NCBI RefSeq assembly: GCF_000613885.1
Contig: NZ_BAJV01000004.1
Location: forward strand, 62,001 to 126,000
Length of the DNA stretch: 64,000 bases
Origin: Asaia prunellae JCM 25354
GTDB taxonomy: Bacteria > Pseudomonadota > Alphaproteobacteria > Acetobacterales > Acetobacteraceae
Direction of reading: 5' to 3'
Under the pieces are notes generated by a model that was not told the origin of the DNA, did not search any database, and saw only the letters and a program-made list of their open reading frames with translations. The position numbers were made by a program, and so were the translations under genes. Positions 56,240 through 64,000 of the stretch are shown here, in pieces (position 1 is the first letter of the stretch; each line of letters starts with the position of its first letter).

Positions 56240-59125
56240 ATGACCAACAAGACCAATATCATCATCATCGGCAACGGTATGGTTGGACATTACTGCGCGG
56301 AACAGCTTGTCAGTCATGGTCTGCACGAGACCCACCAGATCCATGTCTTTGGTTCAGAAAGGCATGCTGCCTATGACCGTGTGCATCTGACTGAATACAT
56401 GTCGGGGCAGGACGCGCTTTCTTTATGTCTGCACCATGAGAATTTTCACGAGGCGCATGGTATCACACTCCATCTTGGCACTCATGTAGATACCATTGAC
56501 CGCGAAACGCGGACGATACGCACCAGAAAAGGAAATTTTCCCTACGAGACCCTGGTGATCGCTACAGGATCCTATCCTTTCGTACCTGCCGTACCTGGTA
56601 ACTCGGGAACGGCTGGCCTCGTCTACCGTACGCTTGATGACCTCGATGCGATCAGACGTGCCGCACAGGGTGCAAAGCATGGCGTGGTGATCGGCGGTGG
56701 GTTGTTGGGGCTTGAGGCCGCCAATGCTGTTCGGTCACTTGGGCTCGATGTGGCGGTAGTCGAGTTCGCTCCGCGCCTGATGCCGGTCCAGCTTGACGAG
56801 GAGGGTGGTCGCGCGTTGCGTCATCGGATCAAGAATATGGGCATTGACGTCCGCACAGCACATGCAACGCAGTCTATCGAACAGGGGAAAACGCTCAGAC
56901 ACAGGCTTGTCTTTGCAGATGGATCAACGCTGGAAACTGATCTTGTCGTATTTTCAGCCGGCATCCGACCCAACGATGCGATCGCGCGGGACTGCGGCCT
57001 GGCAACAGGAATACGCGGAGGTATTGCAGTAGACGACCATTGCCGCACTTCGGACCCTCATGTTTTCGCTATCGGTGAATGTGCATCATGGCAGGAGCTT
57101 GTTTTCGGTCTTGTCGCACCTGGTTACACCATGGCACGGACGGCAGCAGCCGTTATTGCGGGCGAGGAGGCGACCTTCAGCGGGGCAGACATGTCCACAA
57201 AGCTGAAACTTCTGGGGGTTGATGTCGGGTCTATTGGCGACGCACATGGCGTTGAACCCGGTTCGACCAGTTATCGCTTCATCGGCGAGGCGGAAGGCGT
57301 TTACCGTCGCCTCGTGCTCTCTGCCGACGGAATGCGTGTGACCGGCGCTGTACTGGTAGGTGATAATTCCTATTACGATACGATCCTGCAATTCGTGCAG
57401 AATAATATCAAACCACCGGGTGATCCTGCCCTGCTGATCCTGCCACGTGGCGAGGGAGCGGCGCTATTGGGGGCGGACTCTCTGCCCGACACCGCAACAA
57501 TCTGTTCGTGTCACAATGTCACAAAGGGCGCGATCAGCGTTGCTGTGGCGGAGGGATGCATCGATTTCAGCGCACTGAAAGCGCAAACCAAGGCGTCGAC
57601 AGGGTGTGGCGGTTGCGTGAGCCTGCTCAAATCCGTGTTCGAGACAGAATTGTCTGCTCGCGGGATCGAAGTGGATCACTCCCTGTGTGAGCATTTTTCC
57701 CACACGCGGCAGGAGCTGTATTCGCTGGTAAGAGTTCATGACATCCGCACTTTTGAAGAATTGATGGACAAGCACGGCAACGGAGGGCTGGGCTGCGATA
57801 TCTGCAAGCCTACCGTGGGATCGATCATGGCCTCTGCGTGGAACAAACCGATCACCGATCCGGCTTATATTCCGCTACAGGACACGAATGATACCTTTAT
57901 GGCCAACATGCAGAAAAACGGTACCTATTCCGTCATGCCGCGTATCGCAGGCGGTGAGATTACGCCGGAAAAGCTTATCGTTCTTGGGCAGGTCGGCAAG
58001 AAATACGGGCTCTATACCAAAATTACCGGCGGCCAGCGCATCGATCTGTTCGGCGCACAACTCCATCAGCTCCCTGATATCTGGACCGAGCTGATTAATG
58101 CGGGTTTCGAAACCGGACATGCCTACGGAAAGTCGACCCGCACCGTAAAATCCTGTGTGGGCAGCACATGGTGTCGCTACGGCGTGCAGGATAGCGTGAG
58201 TCAGGCGCTCGACCTTGAAAATCGCTACAAGGGTCTTCGCAGCCCGCACAAGCTAAAATTTGCAGTGTCTGGCTGCACGCGCGAATGTGCGGAAGCGCAG
58301 AGCAAGGATGTCGGTGTCATTGCCACTGAAAATGGCTGGAATCTGTATATCTGTGGCAATGGCGGGATGCGTCCGCGTCACGCAGAACTGTTCGCCACAG
58401 ATCTCGATTCAGAGACCCTCACGAAATATATCGACCGCTTTCTGATGTTTTACATCCGGACTGCTGACAAGCTTCAGCGCACATCTGTCTGGCGTGAGAA
58501 CCTTGAAGGGGGTCTCGACTATCTCAAAGAGGTTATAATCAATGACAGTCTGGGTATCACTGACGAGCTTGAGCGGCAGATGCAGAGGGTGGTGGACACC
58601 TATCACTGTGAATGGCGCGAAGCGGTTTCCAATCAGGACAAGCTCAAGCGCTTTCGCACCTTCGTCAATGACAGCCGCCCCGACCCCAATGTGCAGACAG
58701 TGCCCGAGCGAGATCAGGTCAAGCCGGCAGATAATGGTGTCAGCAGCACTGCCGGCTTGGGTCCCAGCGACTGGCAGGCTCTGTGTGACGAGAGCGATCT
58801 CGTCCCCAATTCGGGTGTGGTTGCCTGGTGGGAAGGATCTCAGATAGCGATTTTCTTCCTGCCTGCGACGACGCTCTCATCAGCACGTGTTTTCGCTATC
58901 GATAATCATGACCCGTTTTCAAAAGCCAACGTAATCGGGCGCGGTATCCTAGGCGATCTAAAGGGGGAAATTGTGGTAGCCTCCCCATTGTACAAGCAGC
59001 ATTTCCGCCTGCGCGACGGCATATGTCTGGAAGATGAGCGTGTCTCTTTGCGTGTATGGGACACGCGGATCGTGGAAGGACGCGTGGAAATTCGCGCCCA
59101 GGAACCTGCTCTCGTTTCGATCTGA
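56240..59125 (+). CDS. nirBD: assimilatory nitrite reductase, NirB-NirD fusion
   Basis: 961 residues from the ATG at 56240, with AAAGGGA upstream. Domains in order: FAD/NAD(P)H oxidoreductase (about 5-390; IIGNGMVGHYCAEQL, VIGGGLLGLEAANAV), a BFD-like [2Fe-2S] region (CSCHN near 422, STGCGGC near 455), ferredoxin-type nitrite/sulfite reductase domains with sirohaem-[4Fe-4S] cysteines in CVGSTWCRYG (about 638) and SGCTRECAE (about 677), and a C-terminal NirD Rieske-like domain (about 840-961) lacking the Rieske Cys/His pairs as usual for NirD. It reduces nitrite to ammonium. NirB and NirD are separate genes in many bacteria, so the fusion is notable. The reductase for nitrate follows after six bases. 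Confidence 0.92.
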   Translation: MTNKTNIIIIGNGMVGHYCAEQLVSHGLHETHQIHVFGSERHAAYDRVHLTEYMSGQDALSLCLHHENFHEAHGITLHLGTHVDTIDRETRTIRTRKGNFPYETLVIATGSYPFVPAVPGNSGTAGLVYRTLDDLDAIRRAAQGAKHGVVIGGGLLGLEAANAVRSLGLDVAVVEFAPRLMPVQLDEEGGRALRHRIKNMGIDVRTAHATQSIEQGKTLRHRLVFADGSTLETDLVVFSAGIRPNDAIARDCGLATGIRGGIAVDDHCRTSDPHVFAIGECASWQELVFGLVAPGYTMARTAAAVIAGEEATFSGADMSTKLKLLGVDVGSIGDAHGVEPGSTSYRFIGEAEGVYRRLVLSADGMRVTGAVLVGDNSYYDTILQFVQNNIKPPGDPALLILPRGEGAALLGADSLPDTATICSCHNVTKGAISVAVAEGCIDFSALKAQTKASTGCGGCVSLLKSVFETELSARGIEVDHSLCEHFSHTRQELYSLVRVHDIRTFEELMDKHGNGGLGCDICKPTVGSIMASAWNKPITDPAYIPLQDTNDTFMANMQKNGTYSVMPRIAGGEITPEKLIVLGQVGKKYGLYTKITGGQRIDLFGAQLHQLPDIWTELINAGFETGHAYGKSTRTVKSCVGSTWCRYGVQDSVSQALDLENRYKGLRSPHKLKFAVSGCTRECAEAQSKDVGVIATENGWNLYICGNGGMRPRHAELFATDLDSETLTKYIDRFLMFYIRTADKLQRTSVWRENLEGGLDYLKEVIINDSLGITDELERQMQRVVDTYHCEWREAVSNQDKLKRFRTFVNDSRPDPNVQTVPERDQVKPADNGVSSTAGLGPSDWQALCDESDLVPNSGVVAWWEGSQIAIFFLPATTLSSARVFAIDNHDPFSKANVIGRGILGDLKGEIVVASPLYKQHFRLRDGICLEDERVSLRVWDTRIVEGRVEIRAQEPALVSI

Positions 59126-59131
59126 TCTGAC

Positions 59132-62100
59132 ATGGCCAGACGTAACGTCATACGATCGGCCTGTCCCTATTGCGGGGTGGGGTGCGGAATTGTTTTTGAG
59201 GTCGAAAAAGACCGGATCGTGAAGTTGCGTGGCGATCCGGATCATCCGGCCAATCGCGGGCGGCTGTGCACCAAGGGCAGCTCCTGCGACAAGCCGGTCA
59301 CGGCGCCCGGTCGGCTGACCCATGCCGCAATCCGGCCCACGCGGGATGCAAAACCGCAGCATCTGGACATGAACGACGCGATCGAGCGGACAGCGCAGCG
59401 ACTACGTTCCATCCTTGATATGCACGGGCCAGACGCGTTAGCGCTCTATGTCTCTGGCCAGATGACCATGGAGGCGCAGTATCTGGCCAACAAGCTCGCA
59501 AAAGGTTTCTGGCGTACGCAGCATATAGAGTCCAATTCGCGTCTTTGCATGGCTTCCGCAGGGGCTGGTTACAAGACGTCACTCGGGTCGGATGCTCCGC
59601 CAGGCTCTTACGAGGATTTCGATCACGCTGATCTGTTTCTCGTCATCGGCGCGAACATGGCGGATTGTCACCCGATCCTGTTTCTCCGCTTGCTGGATCG
59701 CAAACGACAGGGTGCCCGGCTGATTGTGTTGATCCGCGCCGGACCGCAACGGCCGACAAGGCTGATCTTTTCCTGCAGATACGACCGGGCACTGATCTCG
59801 CCCTCCTGAACGGAATCCTGCATCTGTTGGTGGCATGGAATGCCATCGACCACGATTTCATTGCCCGCCATACCCGTGACTGGGACAAAATGGTTCCGTT
59901 TCTGACCCAGTACGCGCCCGAGCAGGTGGCAGAAACCACAGGTATTGCGATCGACGATCTCAAACAGGCTGCATACTGGATTGCCGAATCAGGTGCGTGG
60001 ATGAGCCTTTGGACCATGGGGTTGAACCAGAGCGTTACAGGCACATGGCACACCAATGCACTATGCAACCTGCATCTGGCGACCGGAGCGATCTGCAAGA
60101 CTGGCAGCGGTCCTTTTTCCCTGACGGGCCAGCCCAATGCGATGGGCGGCCGGGAAATGGGCTATATGGGCCCGGGCCTGCCAGGGCAGCGCACCGCAAT
60201 GGTAGCGGCCGACCGGGCCTTTGCCGAGAAGCAGTGGGAACTTCCCACCGGTACGATCCGTGAGGCGGCAGGCTTCGGAACAATCGGCATGTTCGAGGCG
60301 ATGGCACGTGGTGAAATCAGGGCGATCTGGATTATCTGCACCAATCCGGTGGCGAGCGTAGCTCGACGCGACGGCGTGATTGCAGCTCTGCAAAAAGCTG
60401 AATGCGTGATTGTTCAGGAGGCTTTCGAGGGGGCGGAGACGGTATCTTATGCTGATATTTTGCTGCCTGGAGCGCTCTGGGCTGAAGGCGACGGGGTGCA
60501 GGTCAATTCCGATCGGACCCTGACTCTGACACCTGCTGCTATACCGCCACCGGGCGACGCCCTGCCGGATTGGCAAATCATATCCCGTGTCGCATCTGCC
60601 ATGGGATATAAGGGTTTCGATTTCACCAGCGCTGCCGATGTGTTTGCCGAGGCGGCCGGTTTCGCCAATCCCCGGACAGGCTACGATATTTCGGGCATCA
60701 GCATGAACGGCTGATGCAAGGCCCGGTTCAATGGCCAAGCCCTGCCGGCGACACACAGATGCGCCATCCGATCCGCTACCGGCCTGATCCGCGGCTGGGC
60801 CCCCGCTTTGCCACCGATGATGGGCGTGCCCGGTTTCTGGCACGACCTTTCCTTGAAGCGGGAGAACGAACAGATGCGGATTATCCCTTCGTACTCGACA
60901 CAGGTCGCCTGCAACACCACTGGCATACACTGACCAAGACAGGTAGGTTGAAGCATTGCGCAAGCTGCATCCCGAACCATTCGTGGAGGTGCATCCTGAC
61001 ACAGCGCGCGATCTGGCTCTTGCCCCCAACGACCGGGTACTTGTCCGCTCGCGTCGCGGATCGGCGACGCTACCCGTCCGTATCAGCGATCGTGTACCGA
61101 CGGACGTGTGTTTTGCACCGTTTCACTGGAATGATGCATTTGGCACGGATCTGGCGGTCAATGCCCTGACACCCGACGAGGTGGATCCGATCTCGCTTCA
61201 GCCCGGATTCAAGCTCTGTGCGGTCAATCTGACACGGGTACCGGCTCCGGTCATTACTGCTGTGCCCGATCCGGCGACACAACTGGCGACCTATATCGGA
61301 CTGCAGGAAGCACCGCTGCCGCCCCTGTCCGAGACAGTACGGGGATGGCTTGGCGGTTTTCTGGAAGCTTACGCCTGTCGCCGCCCCTTGCGGGCGAAGT
61401 GCCGCTCGTCCCGCATCATGCGCCGTTAACCGAGGTCGAACGGCTGCGGATCGACGGACTTCTGGCTGGCCTGTATGCACGCAAACCCCAGGAAATAATT
61501 CCCTCGCCTGCCGATGACGTAACCGTTTTATGGGCTTCCCAGACCGGGCGGGCGGAAACAGCTGCGCGTGCACTCGCCACAGCACTGGGTTGCCCCTGCA
61601 TCGGCCTTGATACGGCTTCAGCCAACGATCTGCCGGCAGGTAATGCAATCTTTGTCGTGTCCACCTTTGGTGACGGTGATCCACCAGATGGCGCAGCGTC
61701 TTTCTGGGCTACACTTCAGGCTCGCACCACGCCGATTACAAGCTTGCATCACGCCGTACTTGCCTTTGGCGATTCAACCTATGCCAGTTTCTGCGGTTTC
61801 GGTCGGTCGCTGGACGACAGACTGTCACAACTCGGGAGTCGCCCTCTGCTCGACAGGCATGACTGCGAACCTGATGACGATGACGGCAGAGCCGGCTGGG
61901 AGAAACAGCTCCTTGTGCTCCTGAGACCGGATAAAGGCAGATCCGTGTCGCCGGCTCCTCCCGCAGAGAACGCGCGCCCCGCAGCGGTCATGGTCCGGCT
62001 GTGCCGTAACGAGCTTCTCACTCCCCCGGCTTCCAACCGCCAGACACGGCTGATCGGCTTCGATATCAGCGGGGCCGACCTCTCCTATGAACCGGGTGAT

Positions 62101-63000
62101 GCTCTGGGCGTATGGCCGCGAAACAAGGCAGAAATCGTCGAGCGCGTACTGGAGGCTCTTGGTCATCCGGAAGAAGAGGAGATTGTCTTTCATCCATCTG
62201 GCAGCATGACGCTACGCGAAGCCCTGACAAGCCATTTCGATCTCTCGCGGGCCAATGCTGCCATGCAGGCGCATCTCGGAATGGACGCAGGCTATCTACC
62301 GGATATGCTTGCCACTTCACGGAGCACTATCGCTCTGACAGATATTTCCCGGTTGTTCCGCAAGCTTCAGCCACGTTTTTACTCTATTGCTTCCTCGCCG
62401 AGCGCGTATCCAGATGAAGTACATCTGACAATGGGCGTTGCAAACACTCCCTATCCCGGAACCTGCTCTACGTGGCTGGCTGGCCTGATACCCGGCGCTG
62501 AGGCACAAATCTTCATTCAGAAAACCGGGCATTTCCGACTGCCACCCGACGGAACAACCCCGGTCATCATGATCGGGCCGGGCACGGGCATTGCGCCTTT
62601 CCGCGGCTTCCTGCAACACCGTGCCGCCCTGAGCGCAACCGGTGGAGCCTGGCTGTTCTTTGGCGAGCGGCATGCACTCTCCGGGTTTTACTTTCGCGAA
62701 GAGCTGGAAACACTGCACTCAAAAGGTGTGCTGACGCGTCTCGATCTGGCATTTTCACGTGATCAGGAGGATCGTATCTATGTTCAGGATCGCATGAACG
62801 CTGCAGGAGCAGATCTTTGGGAATGGATCTCACGAGGTGCACATGTGTATGTCTGTGGCGATGCTGCACGCATGGCGCGTGATGTCGATGCCACTCTGCG
62901 TGGAATCGTGGAGCTGCATGGGCAAATGAAACCCGAGCAAGCCGCGGAATACGTGAACGATATGAGCCGATGCGGACGCTACGCACGGGACGTTTACTGA
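59132..63000 (+). pseudogene. assimilatory nitrate reductase fused to CysJ-like flavoprotein, four frameshifts
   Basis: Five consecutive frames make one long protein: 59132 to about 59728, to about 60703, to about 60948, to about 61368, then to 63000. The N-terminal part is a molybdopterin nitrate reductase: [4Fe-4S] motif CPYCGVGCG, Mo-ligand Cys in SRLCMASAGAGY, GLNQSVTG and TGQPNAMGGREMG. The C-terminal 540 residues are a CysJ/P450-reductase-type flavoprotein: flavodoxin LWASQTGRAETAA, FAD motif RFYSIASSP, NADPH motif GPGTGIAPFRGF. One base restored at each break gives about 1290 residues, matching the known bifunctional nitrate reductase/sulfite reductase flavoprotein-alpha architecture. 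NADPH electrons would thus pass directly to the Mo site. The breaks are probably sequence errors. Confidence 0.85.
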
Positions 63001-63003
63001 AAT

Positions 63004-63585
63004 ATGCGTGTCCTGATTGCTGATTCCAATCCACGACGTGCCATCGCCCTCTCAGACATGCTGGCATCTGACACAGCGCTCGATATCATGCGTCCGGAGC
63101 CGGATATGACACTGATCGAGGCTGTGCGCATGATGAAGCCGGACATTGTGCTAGTCGATCTGGGTATGGCGGATCGCGATGCACTTGACAGCGTGCTTGC
63201 ACTGGCAAGATCAAAGCTCAACCCGCCGGTCGCACTTTTTGTCGATCAGGACGACGAAACCCTGATGCGTGATGCCTTCGATGCCGGCATCTGCTCCTAC
63301 AACCTGATCGACACACTTCCGCGGGACGTCAAGCCGGTGTTACGCGCTGCAATTGCGCTCTATGAACGGTTTCAGATGCAGGCCCAGGCCCTGAGCGAAG
63401 CGCAACGCCATCTCTCCGAACGCGAAACAATCGATCGTGCTAAAAGGCTGTTTATGAAGCGCGAAAATACGAGCGAGGCCGCTGCTCATCGCTGGTTCCA
63501 GAAACGTGCCATGCAGGAGGGACGACGCATGGTCGATCTTTGCAGGCAGTATATAGATCTCAATACCTCAGGAGCAGGTTCATGA
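63004..63585 (+). CDS. nasT: NasT, ANTAR-domain response regulator of nitrate genes
   Basis: 193 residues. Receiver-like domain (VLIADSNPRRAIALSDML, PDIVLVDLGMADRDA) joined by a coiled coil to a C-terminal ANTAR domain (ETIDRAKRLFMKRENTSEAAAHRWFQ, then AMQEGRRMVDLC). NasT binds hairpins in nitrate-operon leaders and prevents termination unless NasS holds it. It lies directly behind the nitrate reductase and overlaps nasS; its probable target is the leader at 54799. Intact frame. Confidence 0.9.
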   Translation: MRVLIADSNPRRAIALSDMLASDTALDIMRPEPDMTLIEAVRMMKPDIVLVDLGMADRDALDSVLALARSKLNPPVALFVDQDDETLMRDAFDAGICSYNLIDTLPRDVKPVLRAAIALYERFQMQAQALSEAQRHLSERETIDRAKRLFMKRENTSEAAAHRWFQKRAMQEGRRMVDLCRQYIDLNTSGAGS

Positions 63586-64000
63586 GCACCCCTCTCCGTA
63601 TCGGGCTCCTGCGTCTGGCTGACAGCCTGCCCGTTCTGATGGCGAGAGAACTGGGACTGTTCGAGCAGGCCGGAATCACAGCAGAGATCGTGGTCGAACC
63701 TTCCTGGGCCAATATTGCAGATGGTCTGAGCTGGGGTCGTCTGGATGCTGCTGTCGTATTTCCGCCGCTCGCAATCATGACCTATCTGGGAAAACGGGGG
63801 CGCCCGACGCCAATGCGGGTCGTGGCAAACCTGTCTTATGGCGGGAACACAATCGTTCTGCGTAACGGAGCTCTTACAACCAAGGCCGAGCCACGACTGG
63901 CGGTCGTCCATGCCCATTCAACACACTTTCTTCTCCTGCGCCATTTCTTGCTTACGCATTGTCCAGCTGCTCTCGATCAACTGGTGATCATGCCGCCGGA
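63582..64000 (+). CDS. nasS: NasS, nitrate-sensing protein (cut by window end)
   Basis: The ATG at 63582 overlaps the nasT stop; AGGAGCAGG lies just upstream. The visible 139 residues (LRIGLLRLADSLPVLMARELGLFEQAG, VVEPSWANIADGLSWGRLDAAVVFPPL) match the NrtA/CmpA-type nitrate-binding family, without a signal peptide at the start, as expected for the cytosolic sensor NasS rather than a periplasmic binding protein. NasS binds NasT and releases it when nitrate or nitrite is present. Confidence 0.85.
   Translation, partial: MSTPLRIGLLRLADSLPVLMARELGLFEQAGITAEIVVEPSWANIADGLSWGRLDAAVVFPPLAIMTYLGKRGRPTPMRVVANLSYGGNTIVLRNGALTTKAEPRLAVVHAHSTHFLLLRHFLLTHCPAALDQLVIMPP

Noticed and set aside
1-64000. CRISPR array
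   Set aside because: No regularly spaced direct repeats with unique spacers were seen anywhere on reading through.

Overview
The window reads as an alphaproteobacterium, most likely an acetic acid bacterium (Acetobacteraceae). The basis is inference: an OprB-type porin, sugar-acid and quinate/shikimate catabolism, NasS/NasT-controlled nitrate assimilation and mobilisation genes typical of that group. No rRNA, complete tRNA or CRISPR array was seen.

Left part (1-3944): a lipoprotein fragment, a small membrane protein, then two serine recombinases flanking a strikingly AT-rich two-gene type II Thoeris locus (TIR protein ThsB plus membrane-macro protein ThsA).

Island (about 3945-24624): a roughly 20.7-kb integrative mobilizable element. 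It is bounded by copies of a tRNA-3'-end-like att sequence, has a tyrosine integrase at its left end, and carries an oriT-like region, MobC and a relaxase. Cargo comprises an unrecognised operon of four or five genes (membrane-embedded coiled-coil protein, coiled-coil protein, small protein, UPF1-like SF1 helicase; 6064-11461), an AAA_13/RloC-like ATPase without its Walker A end, a type I restriction-modification operon with an embedded YgjP-type metalloprotein, and a Fic protein. Just to the right (24625-25165) lies the collapsed relic of a second related island: an integrase start joined to an hsdM start.

Metabolic part (25282-53977): a LysR regulator and an L-threonate/D-erythronate operon (ltnD-otnK-otnC-permease-otnI). 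The protocatechuate genes pcaHGB-pcaDC are divergent from an AraC and an IclR regulator. Next comes pcaIJF with transporter, quinate/shikimate dehydrogenase and 3-dehydroshikimate dehydratase; together these carry shikimate or quinate through protocatechuate to succinyl-CoA and acetyl-CoA. Then follow an OprB porin, a Gfo/Idh oxidoreductase, a Crp/Fnr regulator, a GarR-like reductase, DenD and an ACS-type transporter; the last three link back to erythronate breakdown.

Right part (54799-64000): an ANTAR-type leader, nitrate transporter, NirBD fusion nitrite reductase, nitrate reductase fused to a CysJ-like flavoprotein, NasT and NasS (cut by the window end).

Quality note: about 21 reading-frame breaks occur in otherwise well conserved genes. 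All that I checked are explained by loss of one (rarely two) bases, and restoring them gives normal family lengths. I read this mainly as sequence error rather than gene decay, but annotate such genes as frameshifted.
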